DNA of 10,919 nucleotides from Cyanobacteriota bacterium (GTDB lineage: Bacteria > Cyanobacteriota > Cyanobacteriia > PCC-6307 > Cyanobiaceae). Positions 1-8,943 of this stretch are shown here, in pieces. Under the pieces are notes generated by a model. That model did no database searches and was not told the DNA's origin. It saw only the letters and a list, made by a program, of their open reading frames with translations. The position numbers were made by a program, and so were the translations under genes. Every line of letters starts with the position of its first letter. Position 1 is the stretch's first letter. The DNA lies in the NCBI GenBank assembly GCA_026389255.1, contig JAPLIF010000199.1, positions 1 to 10,919 of the forward strand. The letters are read 5' to 3'.

Positions 1-1207
1 GGAAGAGGAGAAGGTGGCGGCCATCCTGCAGCAGGTGCGCCTCGGGGGGGACGCCGCCCTGCTCGACCTCAGTGAACGGTTCGATGGCGTGCGGCCCCAG
101 CCCCTACGTCTGGACAGAAGCCAACTGCAGGCCGCCTGGGAATCCACAACCATCGAGCTGCGCCAAGCCCTGGAGCTGGCCCATTGCCGCATTCTCGATT
201 TTCACCGCCGCCAGCTGCCCGCGGACCTGGCCGTGGTCGGTCCCCATGGCGAAAAGCTTGGCCGCCGCTGGCGGCCTGTTCAGAGGGCTGGGCTTTATGT
301 GCCCGGTGGTCGAGCGGCCTATCCCAGCACCGTGTTGATGAACGCTGTTCCGGCCAGGGTCGCTGGCGTTGAACGCATCGTGATGGTGACCCCGCCGGGT
401 CCGGGCGGGGCACCCAACCCAACGGTCATGGCCGCAGCCCATCTCTGTGGCATCAGCGAAGTCATCCAGGTCGGCGGAGCCCAGGCGATCGCCGCCCTGG
501 CCTGGGGTACGGAAACCGTGCCCCAGGTGGATGTGATCAGCGGGCCGGGGAACCTCTGGGTGACCTTGGCCAAAAAAGCGGTGTACGGCCAGGTGGGCAT
601 CGATTCCCTGGCGGGCCCCAGCGAGGTCCTGGTCATTGCTGACCACACGGCCAGGGCTGGGCAGGTTGCCGCCGACCTCATGGCCCAGGCCGAACACGAT
701 CCCCTGGCGGCGGCGATCTTGATCACAACCAGCGCCGAACTGGCGGCGGCTGTCCCCAGGGCCATCGACGCCCAACTGCAAAACCACCCAAGGGCGGCCA
801 TCACCCGTACGGCCCTAGAAGATTGGGGCCTGATCGTGGTCTGTGAAGACCTCGAGGCCGCGGCCCGCCTCAGTGACCGCTTCGCCCCGGAGCACTTGGA
901 GCTGCTGGTGGAGCATCCCGAACCCCTGGCCGAGCACATCCGCCACGCCGGGGCCATCTTTCTTGGACCCTGGAGTCCAGAGGCCGTGGGGGATTATCTA
1001 GCCGGGCCCAACCACACCCTCCCCACCAGCGGCACCGCCCGCTTCAGTGGTGCCTTAAGCGTCGAAACTTTCCTGCGCCACACCAGCTTGATCGGCTTCA
1101 ACCGCGCCGCCCTGGAGGCCACAGGCCCAGCGGTGATCACCCTGGCCGAAAGCGAAGGGCTCCATAGCCACGCCGAGTCAGTCAGGCAACGGTTGGCTAC
1201 CCCCTGA
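1..1207 (+). CDS. hisD: histidinol dehydrogenase, 5'-truncated by window edge
   Basis: HisD is the NAD-dependent zinc enzyme that oxidises L-histidinol to L-histidine in two steps, the last reactions of histidine biosynthesis in the cytoplasm. The frame is open from base 2, so the true start lies upstream. A GTG at 14 is only the first start-like codon. About 400 residues are present, against roughly 430 for the family. Family hallmarks are seen: [14 protein letters not shown], then ISGPGN and GPSEVLV. Zinc and catalytic positions known from E. coli HisD have clear counterparts: the Gln and His of QAEH (codons at 686 and 695), the Glu-His pair of APEHLE (890 and 893), the Asp of [10 protein letters not shown] (992) and the His of EGLHSH (1169). 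The gene appears intact and active. Its last 30 bp overlap the end of the convergent glycosyltransferase gene. Confidence 0.97.
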   Translation, partial: EEEKVAAILQQVRLGGDAALLDLSERFDGVRPQPLRLDRSQLQAAWESTTIELRQALELAHCRILDFHRRQLPADLAVVGPHGEKLGRRWRPVQRAGLYVPGGRAAYPSTVLMNAVPARVAGVERIVMVTPPGPGGAPNPTVMAAAHLCGISEVIQVGGAQAIAALAWGTETVPQVDVISGPGNLWVTLAKKAVYGQVGIDSLAGPSEVLVIADHTARAGQVAADLMAQAEHDPLAAAILITTSAELAAAVPRAIDAQLQNHPRAAITRTALEDWGLIVVCEDLEAAARLSDRFAPEHLELLVEHPEPLAEHIRHAGAIFLGPWSPEAVGDYLAGPNHTLPTSGTARFSGALSVETFLRHTSLIGFNRAALEATGPAVITLAESEGLHSHAESVRQRLATP

Positions 1208-2332
1208 GGCCCCTGCGGGGGCGGCCACCATGGCCTCGGCCAGGGCCTCAATGGCCTCCGCCAGCCTTGGTGCGGCAACGGCCAGCCTCAAATCCTGAAC
1301 ATGGACCCCATGGGCCCTTTTGGGGCAATCGGGATCGCGATCCAGGCAACTGATCTGGCGGTAATCCAGGCGTTGTTGCAGAAACTGGTAGACGAAATTG
1401 CGATTCAGTCGCCGATCGATGGGACCCAGACCAATCAGGGGGCGGCCGGCGAAGCCCTCTCCGAAATACATCAGCAGGTGCATGGCGCTGCCGATGCATC
1501 CGGCGATGATCGGGGCCCCGGCCAACAACCGCAATTGTTCAGGCAGGGGCAGGGTTTCGGGATAAACGACATTCCAGCCACGCCGCCGCAACTCCGCTTC
1601 CAGCAGGTCCTCGCCGGCCACGCGGCGGCATTCGGGGGGCAAGCGGGATCGACCCAGGTAAAGCCTCGCCTGAGCTGGGTCCGCTGCGGTCTGCCTCCCA
1701 AGCCCCCCCTTACCAGCCAAAGGTCCAGCCAGGTGGTAGTGGCGATCAAGCAGGCGCCGCACCGCCACAAAATGGCGACGATCCACGTCACAGCGATTAA
1801 TCATGCTGGGCCTGGGAATCAGCACCCTGGGGCAAAACAGGGGCCTGAGCAACGACCGGGTCGAGCGGATGCGGTGGGGCTCCAGGCCCAATAAAGAACT
1901 CACTGGCTCAATCGCCTGGTCCGAATCCGCCGCCAGCACCACGGTGGCCTGGGCCGCCGTGGTCGCCAGCAGTTCCACCTCCGGATCCAGCAACAGGGAG
2001 AGGTGGGCGGCCGCTTCGGTCAGAAGATGGCCGAAAATCTCAAAACGGGCGTAGGGCACAAATAGGATTTCACCGCCCCAATCCAGGCCACTGGCCCCCG
2101 GAACCTCCTGGGCTTGCGGTTCGCCGTAGGCGTACTCCGAGGCCCCGTCGCCGCGCCTGAGAAAGCTTTCTGGGATCGGCCGCCCCAGACGATCAAAGAC
2201 CCCATGGGCCCCTGGAAATAACAGGCCATCGTGGAGCTCGATCAACCCCTCGGGCGCCGAGCCAGGTGCGGGCAGTCGAAAATCGTCGAGGTTCAGAACC
2301 TCAAGGTCCTGCAGCGAAACGGGGGGCTTCAC
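1178..2332 (-). CDS. GT61-like (DUF563) glycosyltransferase
   Basis: A 384-residue protein with a GTG start and no clear Shine-Dalgarno. It resembles glycosyltransferase family 61 / DUF563 proteins, which transfer sugars during capsule, exopolysaccharide or glycan synthesis. Supporting motifs are GHLLTE at residues 101-106 (family form GHxLxE), an LGRSR segment at 226-230 (family form SRxxxxxR), a [19 protein letters not shown] stretch at 252-270, and [20 protein letters not shown] at 271-290, where the family usually has an hGxGhhN-type segment. There is no signal peptide or membrane segment, so a cytoplasmic protein is expected. It lies 31 bp downstream of rpiA on the same strand and may be its operon partner. 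No other polysaccharide gene is nearby, so donor, acceptor and pathway cannot be stated. The fold assignment is fairly safe and the specific role is unknown. Confidence 0.75.
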   Translation of the reverse strand: MKPPVSLQDLEVLNLDDFRLPAPGSAPEGLIELHDGLLFPGAHGVFDRLGRPIPESFLRRGDGASEYAYGEPQAQEVPGASGLDWGGEILFVPYARFEIFGHLLTEAAAHLSLLLDPEVELLATTAAQATVVLAADSDQAIEPVSSLLGLEPHRIRSTRSLLRPLFCPRVLIPRPSMINRCDVDRRHFVAVRRLLDRHYHLAGPLAGKGGLGRQTAADPAQARLYLGRSRLPPECRRVAGEDLLEAELRRRGWNVVYPETLPLPEQLRLLAGAPIIAGCIGSAMHLLMYFGEGFAGRPLIGLGPIDRRLNRNFVYQFLQQRLDYRQISCLDRDPDCPKRAHGVHVQDLRLAVAAPRLAEAIEALAEAMVAAPAGASGGSQPLPD

Positions 2333-2363
2333 CGTGGAGCGATCGGCGGAACGGGTTGATCCA

Positions 2364-3083
2364 TCAGCGACGGATCAGATCGCGCACCCGGGCTTCGCCT
2401 GCAACGATCTCGCCGACAAGCACCTGGTCGGCAAGATTCACGAACAGTCCGTTTTCGAGGACACCAGGAAGGTTGTTGAGCGTGGACTCAAGCGTGGCCG
2501 GATCGGCGATGCCACCGGAAAATCGGACATCCAGCACCAGGTTTCCCTGATCCGTCACCACTGGCCCGGCCTTACGAACGGCCATGCGCAACTCCGATTC
2601 ACCACCCAGGGCGGCCAGCTCAGCCTTGACCTGGCGCCAGGCCCCAGGCAATACCTCGACGGGCAGCAGAAAGGACAGGTTGAGCCGCTCCACCAACTTG
2701 CCGGCGTCCACGACCACAACGAAGCGTTTGGCCCGTCGAGCCACCAACTTCTCCTGAACATGGCAAGCGCCACCCCCCTTGATCAGCTGAAACCATGGAT
2801 CAACCTCGTCGGCCCCATCAATGGCAAGGTCGATGTGATCGATTGCGTTGAGGCTCTTGAGGGGAATTCCCAACTCTGCGGCAAGGACCTCCCCTTGAAA
2901 GGACGTGGTCACGCCGGTGATGTCACGTAAGGCGCCGCTGCGGAGCTTCTCTCCCAAGGCCTTAATCATCAGCGCCGCCGTGGATCCGGAGCCCAGGCCA
3001 AGCACCATGCCGTCTTGAATTTGCCCAACCGCGGCGTCAGCGACGGCTTGCTTCATCCGTTGCTGAAGATCGTCAATCACCAC
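2364..3083 (-). CDS. rpiA: ribose-5-phosphate isomerase A
   Basis: RpiA interconverts ribose 5-phosphate and ribulose 5-phosphate. In cyanobacteria this serves both the Calvin cycle (regenerating ribulose bisphosphate) and the oxidative pentose phosphate pathway. The 239-residue product has normal family length. Visible motifs are the phosphate-binding loop GLGSGSTA (29-36), DGADEVD (89-95), and [11 protein letters not shown] (102-112), whose Glu111 matches the catalytic base Glu103 of the E. coli enzyme. A DAGKLV motif follows. The start is one of two consecutive GTG codons. I keep the first because an AGAGGT sequence lies 5 nt upstream of it (8 nt from the second). The gene is 63 bp downstream of rpsT on the same strand, with an rpsT-end hairpin between them, and 31 bp upstream of the glycosyltransferase gene. 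Confidence 0.97.
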   Translation of the reverse strand: MVIDDLQQRMKQAVADAAVGQIQDGMVLGLGSGSTAALMIKALGEKLRSGALRDITGVTTSFQGEVLAAELGIPLKSLNAIDHIDLAIDGADEVDPWFQLIKGGGACHVQEKLVARRAKRFVVVVDAGKLVERLNLSFLLPVEVLPGAWRQVKAELAALGGESELRMAVRKAGPVVTDQGNLVLDVRFSGGIADPATLESTLNNLPGVLENGLFVNLADQVLVGEIVAGEARVRDLIRR

Positions 3084-3088
3084 CCGTT

Positions 3089-3094
3089 ACCTCT
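3089..3094 (-). promoter_or_regulatory. Shine-Dalgarno of rpiA
   Basis: On the minus strand this reads AGAGGT, 5 nt before the first of two tandem GTG codons. It is one of the few recognisable ribosome binding sites in the window and supports a GTG start for rpiA at 3083 or 3080. Confidence 0.6.
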
Positions 3095-3126
3095 GAAACC
3101 GAGCGGCGTGACGGTAGCAAGGGGAC

Positions 3127-3482
<356 letters not shown>

Positions 3483-3544
3483 TCAACAGAGATCGATCCT
3501 ACATTGCCCCTTCGCCCCTCCGGCGCGGCTGGATCAGCCCGTCA

Positions 3545-4771
3545 ATGAAAGCCAAAATAGAAGGGCTGTTGCCCGATCCGGTTGCCTTGTCAACGCCATA
3601 CCTCCAGCTCTCGAAGGATCTCCACCTCGCGGGGCCCGGTCCCAAGCGCATCCTGGCCCTGGATGGGGGTGGTCTGAAGGGAATCCTGACGCTCGGGTAC
3701 CTCGAGGCCATGGAACAGATCCTCCGGCAGCGCCACGGCAACGATCCTGGCTTCCGCCTCAGCGACTATTTCGATCTGATCGCCGGCACTTCGACAGGGG
3801 CCATCATTGCCGCCTGCCTGGCCCTAGGGATGTCCGTGGGGGAAGTGCTTGAGAAGTACCGAAACCTGGGCCGCAACGTCTTCAGCCGGGACTGGTTGCG
3901 CGACGGGGTCATCCGCGCCCGGTATAACAAAGAGCGCCTGGAAACCGAACTTAAGACGGTCTTCGGCAGCGACACAACCCTGGGGAGCGACCAGCTGCGC
4001 ACGGGGCTTTTGGTGATGTCCAAGCGACTGGACACGGGTAGCCCTTGGCCAATGTCCAACAACCCCAGGGGAAAGTTCTACCGCAATACCGACAGCACCA
4101 GCCCATGGATCTCCAACGCGGACTATCCGCTCTGGAAGGTGGTGCGGGCCTCCTCAGCGGCGCCCACCTTCTTCGCCCCGGAAGAAATCACAATTATTGA
4201 GCAGCCCGGCATGAAACCCGAAAAGGGTCAATTCGTCGATGGGGGTGTCAGCCCATTCAACAACCCAGCGCTCCAGGCTTTTCTCTATGCCACCCTCAAG
4301 GGCTACCACCTGGATTGGTCCAGTGGCGCCGACAACCTGCTACTGGTGTCCGTGGGGACTGGGCTCACCGATCCGAGCAATGACGCCACAAGCATTGCTG
4401 CGGCTGGAGCGCTCACGGCATTAAAGAGTTTGATGAATGACTGCGCAACTCTTGTGGAAACAATGATGCAGTGGCTCTCTTCCAGCGCATCGAGCCGGGT
4501 CATCGACAGTGAATGTGGTGATCTGGATGGCGACGTCCTTGGCGGCAAGCCCATGCTGACTTACCTTCGCTACAATATGGCCCTCACCAAGGAAAATGCG
4601 ATAGCGCTATGCCCCGATCTAGCGCTTAAACTGGGGGATCACCTAAACAACATCAGCGCCATGGATAACACCGAAACCATGGATCTCATGCTTGCCATGG
4701 TCCGCAAGCTTGCCCCAGACAGTGTTCACGCCAGCCAATTTCAGCCTCGATTCGACCTTCCCCATGGCTGA
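3545..4771 (+). CDS. patatin-like phospholipase / lipid acyl hydrolase
   Basis: A 408-residue protein with a complete patatin active site. The oxyanion-hole motif DGGGLKG is at residues 40-46, the nucleophile elbow GTSTG at 81-85 (Ser83), and the catalytic Asp in the DGG motif at 232-234. RASSAAPTFFAP (201-212) is the conserved block of this family before the Asp. Patatins use a Ser-Asp dyad to cleave acyl chains from phospholipids or galactolipids. There is no signal peptide or membrane helix, so the enzyme probably acts on the inner face of membranes. Residues 260-408 form a C-terminal extension in which I recognise no separate domain. The same fold serves in the phage-defence effector CapV, but no CD-NTase or other CBASS gene is present. 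It starts at ATG 3545, and its stop overlaps the next gene's start (ATGGCTGA), implying a two-gene operon. Confidence 0.92.
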   Translation: MKAKIEGLLPDPVALSTPYLQLSKDLHLAGPGPKRILALDGGGLKGILTLGYLEAMEQILRQRHGNDPGFRLSDYFDLIAGTSTGAIIAACLALGMSVGEVLEKYRNLGRNVFSRDWLRDGVIRARYNKERLETELKTVFGSDTTLGSDQLRTGLLVMSKRLDTGSPWPMSNNPRGKFYRNTDSTSPWISNADYPLWKVVRASSAAPTFFAPEEITIIEQPGMKPEKGQFVDGGVSPFNNPALQAFLYATLKGYHLDWSSGADNLLLVSVGTGLTDPSNDATSIAAAGALTALKSLMNDCATLVETMMQWLSSSASSRVIDSECGDLDGDVLGGKPMLTYLRYNMALTKENAIALCPDLALKLGDHLNNISAMDNTETMDLMLAMVRKLAPDSVHASQFQPRFDLPHG

Positions 4772-5186
4772 TGAAATTCCCCATATTCAGAAAAGCCCAC
4801 TAAAGCGCTATCTCAAGCGAGCCAACCAAGCGGTGACAGCGATTCAGATAACCCTGGACATCCAGGGTTTTAGCTATCAGAAATGGGGCTCTCTACAGCG
4901 CTGCAACAAGGGGGACTGGCTGGTCGAGAATGACGGCAATACCTACACAGTTGCCGCAGACAGCTTCGTCACGACCTATAAACAAATTAGCCCCGGACGC
5001 TACATTAAAACAGCACCAGTCTGGGCAGAAATCGCTACACATGATGGCGCTATTAAGACCCGGGAAGGCGAGAGCTATTACGGGGCCGGAGATTACTTGG
5101 TCTACAACCGGGAAAATCGACAAGATGGTTATACAATGGCTGCCGATATCTTTGAAAAGATGTACGAACCCGTCTCTGATCCATAG
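4764..5186 (+). CDS. PGDYG-like small protein, partner of patatin
   Basis: A 140-residue protein starting at ATG 4764, 8 bp inside the patatin gene. An upstream in-frame ATG at 4692 exists but lies well inside the patatin gene and is less likely. There is no Shine-Dalgarno, so translation probably depends on ribosomes finishing patatin. After a basic N-terminus (residues 9-22) the protein contains two copies of one pattern: KGDWLVENDGNTYTVAADSF..TY (49-72) and AGDYLVYNRENRQDGYTMAADIF..MY (108-134). This GD-[WY]-LV ... Y-x-[VM]-AAD-x-F-x-x-x-Y signature resembles the small PGDYG family, whose function I do not know to be established. No signal peptide, membrane segment or catalytic motif is evident. 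Base composition is clearly more AT-rich than in the flanking core genes. It could be a regulator, inhibitor or targeting partner of the patatin; this is inference. Confidence 0.8.
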   Translation: MADEIPHIQKSPLKRYLKRANQAVTAIQITLDIQGFSYQKWGSLQRCNKGDWLVENDGNTYTVAADSFVTTYKQISPGRYIKTAPVWAEIATHDGAIKTREGESYYGAGDYLVYNRENRQDGYTMAADIFEKMYEPVSDP

Positions 5187-5188
5187 GT

Positions 5189-5225
5189 GGCTCTGGGCCG
5201 GCATACCGTGCACGGCCCCTGAGCC
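5189..5225. terminator. hairpin between convergent genes, probable bidirectional terminator
   Basis: GGCTC (5189-5193) pairs with GAGCC (5221-5225), and GGGCCG (5195-5200) with CGGCCC (5213-5218). GCA (5201-5203) can add pairs with TGC (5209-5211), leaving a TACCG loop. It lies in the 45-bp gap between the stop of the PGDYG-like gene (5186) and the stop of the protease gene (5232), so it can serve both strands. There is no T-tract on either side. Confidence 0.55.
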
Positions 5226-5231
5226 AGCGGC

Positions 5232-6586
<1,355 letters not shown>

Positions 6587-6853
6587 ATGGTCACGAGTTC
6601 TCCAGGCAGCCGGCGACGCTGCACCCTCTGCGAAGTCGAGATCCAATCCTTGGCAGCCGGCCAGGATCTTGTCCATTTCAGCCTGGGGGCACCAGGAACC
6701 CGAGCCAAACTTTGGGCCCGGGTCTGTCAGTACCTACGCACTCCCGAGCAATGCTCCCAGTGCATCAACCAGGACCCGCGCCTGCGGGGCGAAGTCAGCA
6801 AGAGCGATTACTTCGCCGAACCCCCGGTTCTTGACGGGCCCAGCTCCCTCTGA
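6587..6853 (+). CDS. small four-cysteine protein, possible zinc-binding
   Basis: An 88-residue protein with two CxxC pairs, C12-TL-C15 near the N-terminus and C56-SQ-C59, plus an extra C47. The 40-residue spacing between the pairs suits a zinc-ribbon-like fold. Between them lies a segment with HFSLGAPGTRAKLWARVCQYL (split here by Cys47), and after the second pair a charged stretch ending SDYFAEPP. I believe similar short proteins occur in picocyanobacteria, but I cannot name a family and assign no function. No signal peptide or membrane segment is seen. It starts at ATG 6587 without a Shine-Dalgarno and lies upstream of the rimP-nusA cluster on the same strand, about 150 bp before the likely rimP start. 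It may be co-transcribed with that cluster. Coding status is inferred from motif order and position. Confidence 0.7.
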   Translation: MVTSSPGSRRRCTLCEVEIQSLAAGQDLVHFSLGAPGTRAKLWARVCQYLRTPEQCSQCINQDPRLRGEVSKSDYFAEPPVLDGPSSL

Positions 6854-6973
6854 ACTGGGCCAATCCCTCCACCCCCGGTCCCTTAAGGTGGTTGCTTGCC
6901 CGCCGGGCATGACCCCTTCCGCCCCTGCGCCGGTCCTCCGGCCAGCGTCATGGGGGGGCAGTTTGACAACTGC

Positions 6974-6996
6974 AGCTGCGGCGGTCCGCCCCAGCT
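6974..6996. promoter_or_regulatory. 23-bp imperfect palindrome upstream of rimP
   Basis: AGCTG-c-GGCGG-t-CCGCC-c-CAGCT, symmetric about base 6985 with a single mismatched pair. It lies 10 bp before the preferred rimP start and 5 bp after a perfect TTGACA (6963-6968). It could be an operator or an mRNA hairpin controlling the rimP-nusA-infB cluster. It would be inside the coding region if rimP starts at 6896 or 6950. Confidence 0.35.
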
Positions 6997-7006
6997 CTTG
7001 TTTCCC

Positions 7007-7480
7007 TTGCCCCTCCCGCTTCTTGCTGATCTAAAACGCCTGGCTGCCCATGGGGCCATGGCGGCCGATCTTCAAGTCGTCGCCGTCCATCTGCACACCC
7101 ACCGCATCCCCATGACGGTGCAGGTGATGGTGAGGCGATCCGATGGCAGCGATGTCAGCCTTGACGCCTGCGCGGCCTTCAGTGGCCCCCTCGGTGAGGC
7201 CCTTGAGAGTGCAGCCCTGCTGGAAAGCCCCTACGTGTTGGAGGTGAGTAGCCCCGGCATCGATGAAGAGCTCACGAGCGATCGTGATTTCATCAGCTTT
7301 CGTGGTTTTCCGGTGGCGGTGACCCTGGGCGATGGGCAAGGGGCCGAACAGATCCGCGAAGGTCTCCTCCTTGGGCGTGACGCGCTTGAGATTCGCCTCA
7401 ACGTGCGCGGACGCACCCAGCGACTGGATCGCGCTGCGGTGACCCATGTGCGCCTGGTCAGCCCCCGCGACGGCCCCTGA
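7007..7480 (+). CDS. rimP: ribosome maturation factor RimP
   Basis: RimP assists assembly of the 30S subunit, acting before the later 16S processing steps. Recognisable family blocks are THRIPMTVQVMVRRSDGSDVSLDAC, broken by no gap, then GEALESAALLESPYVLEVSSPGI, SDRDFISFRGFPV and a C-terminal LNVRGRTQRLDRAAV segment, which make up the two small RimP domains. The open frame reaches back to a TTG at 6896 and includes an ATG at 6950. I prefer the TTG at 7007 because it begins M-P-L-P-L-L-A-D-L, close to the M-P-H-P-L-L-P-D-L start I recall for picocyanobacterial RimP. The extra residues upstream also look unlike RimP. That start gives 157 residues, the usual size. A weak AAGGTGG before 6896 keeps the long form possible. 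It heads the rimP-nusA-ylxR-infB cluster, 68 bp before nusA. Confidence 0.92.
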   Translation: MPLPLLADLKRLAAHGAMAADLQVVAVHLHTHRIPMTVQVMVRRSDGSDVSLDACAAFSGPLGEALESAALLESPYVLEVSSPGIDEELTSDRDFISFRGFPVAVTLGDGQGAEQIREGLLLGRDALEIRLNVRGRTQRLDRAAVTHVRLVSPRDGP

Positions 7481-7548
7481 TACAGCAGAGCCTTTCGTCC
7501 AAGACGATCTCAACCCAGTCTTCCACCCCCCTTACTTTCTTTATCCCC

Positions 7549-8943
7549 ATGGCCCTGGTTCTGCTGCCCGGTCTGAACAACTTGATCGAGGACATCAGCG
7601 AGGAAAAAAAGCTGTCCCCCCAGGTGGTGGAGGCGGCCCTGCGGGAAGCCTTACTGAAAGGCTACGAGCGCTATCGCAGAACCCTCTATCTGGGCATCAG
7701 CGAAGATCCCTTCGAGGAAGATTATTTCAGCAATTTCGATGTGGCCCTGGATCTTGATGAAGAAGGCTATCGAGTTTTAGCCAGTAAAATCATCGTTGAA
7801 GAGGTCGAGAGCGAAGATCACCAGATCTCGATCGAGGAAGTCAGGCAAGTTGCCGATGACGCCCAAACTGGCGACACAGTTGTGCTTGATGTCACGCCGA
7901 AAAAAGATGATTTCGGGCGGATGGCGGCCGCAACGACCAAGCAGGTGCTGGCCCAAAAACTACGGGATCAACAACGCCGCATGATTCAGGAGGAGTTCGC
8001 CGACCTGGAGGATCCGGTCCTCACGGCGCGAGTGATTCGCTTCGAACGTCAATCCGTCATCATGGGTGTCAGTTCCGGCTTGGGTCGCCCTGAGGTGGAG
8101 GCCGAACTGCCTCGGCGGGACCAATTGCCGAACGATAACTATAGAGCCAATGCCACATTCAAGGTTTTCTTGAAAGAGGTGAGCGAGGTCCCGCGCCGGG
8201 GGCCACAACTGTTCATATCCCGCTCCAATGCGGGCTTAGTCGTCTATCTCTTTGAAAACGAAGTTCCCGAAATCCAGGAGGGCTCGGTGCGCATCGTTGC
8301 CGTTGCCCGGGAAGCCAATCCTCCCTCCCGCTCCGTGGGACCTCGGACCAAAGTGGCCGTCGATAGTGTTGAAAGGGAGGTCGATCCCGTCGGCGCCTGT
8401 ATCGGAGCCAGAGGCTCTCGCATTCAGCAGGTTGTTAATGAGTTACGTGGCGAGAAAATTGATGTCATTCGTTGGTCCCCTGACCCCGGCGAATACATCG
8501 CCCACTCCCTCAGTCCTGCCCGCGTCGACAGGGTCCGACTTGTCGATCCTGATGGTCACCATGCCCATGTACTCGTACCGCCCGACCAACTCAGCCTGGC
8601 CATTGGTCGCGAAGGTCAGAACGTGCGCCTCGCTGCAAGATTGACGGGTTGGAAGATCGACATCAAGAATTCCCAGGAATACAACCAAAATTCGGAGGAC
8701 GAAACCGTCGCCGTTCTGATTAGCCAAAGGCAGGAAGAAGAAGCCCTGCAAGCGGAAGCTGAGGCCCGACTGGCTGCAGAACAAGCCACCAGAGCCGAGG
8801 AGGATGCACGCCTCCGGGAGCTGTATCCCTTGCCCGAAGACGAGGACGAGGACGAGCCCCAGGAGGGTGTCGACCTGGGGCCAAGGGCGGATGGGGCCCT
8901 CAACGACGCCCCCGCAGAAATCGATACGGAGAGCGAAAGGTGA
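7549..8943 (+). CDS. nusA: transcription termination/antitermination factor NusA
   Basis: NusA binds RNA polymerase and nascent RNA and modulates pausing, termination and antitermination. The 464-residue protein starts MALVLLPGLNNLIEDISEEKKL, typical of the NusA N-terminal domain (about 1-125). An S1-like domain follows (about 140-215), then KH1 with GARG at 286-289 and KH2 with GREG at 353-356 in LAIGREGQNVRLAARLTGW. After about residue 375 comes a highly charged Glu/Ala-rich helix and an acidic DEDEDEDE-type segment, with no repeated AR domains of the E. coli kind. The start is ATG 7549 and there is no Shine-Dalgarno, since a pyrimidine-rich stretch precedes it. The stop overlaps the GTG start of ylxR by 4 bp (GTGA), indicating translational coupling. 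Confidence 0.98.
   Translation: MALVLLPGLNNLIEDISEEKKLSPQVVEAALREALLKGYERYRRTLYLGISEDPFEEDYFSNFDVALDLDEEGYRVLASKIIVEEVESEDHQISIEEVRQVADDAQTGDTVVLDVTPKKDDFGRMAAATTKQVLAQKLRDQQRRMIQEEFADLEDPVLTARVIRFERQSVIMGVSSGLGRPEVEAELPRRDQLPNDNYRANATFKVFLKEVSEVPRRGPQLFISRSNAGLVVYLFENEVPEIQEGSVRIVAVAREANPPSRSVGPRTKVAVDSVEREVDPVGACIGARGSRIQQVVNELRGEKIDVIRWSPDPGEYIAHSLSPARVDRVRLVDPDGHHAHVLVPPDQLSLAIGREGQNVRLAARLTGWKIDIKNSQEYNQNSEDETVAVLISQRQEEEALQAEAEARLAAEQATRAEEDARLRELYPLPEDEDEDEPQEGVDLGPRADGALNDAPAEIDTESER

Noticed and set aside
104..957. Open frames antisense to hisD
   Set aside because: hisD motifs and catalytic residues explain the plus strand. The antisense products have no recognisable motif and follow from high GC.
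1209..1222. GCCCC-TGCG-GGGGC hairpin after hisD as a terminator
   Set aside because: The stem is only 5 bp, there is no T-tract, and the sequence is needed to encode the glycosyltransferase C-terminus.
3496..3501. TAGGAT (minus strand) as a -10 box for rpsT
   Set aside because: It follows a TG as an extended -10 would, but no -35 is seen 16-18 bp upstream and a six-base match alone is weak.
3545..4771. CBASS or other known defence system around the patatin gene
   Set aside because: No cyclase, HORMA, E1/E2, Cap3 or nucleotide-sensor gene is adjacent, and the partner is a PGDYG-like protein, so a known system cannot be claimed.
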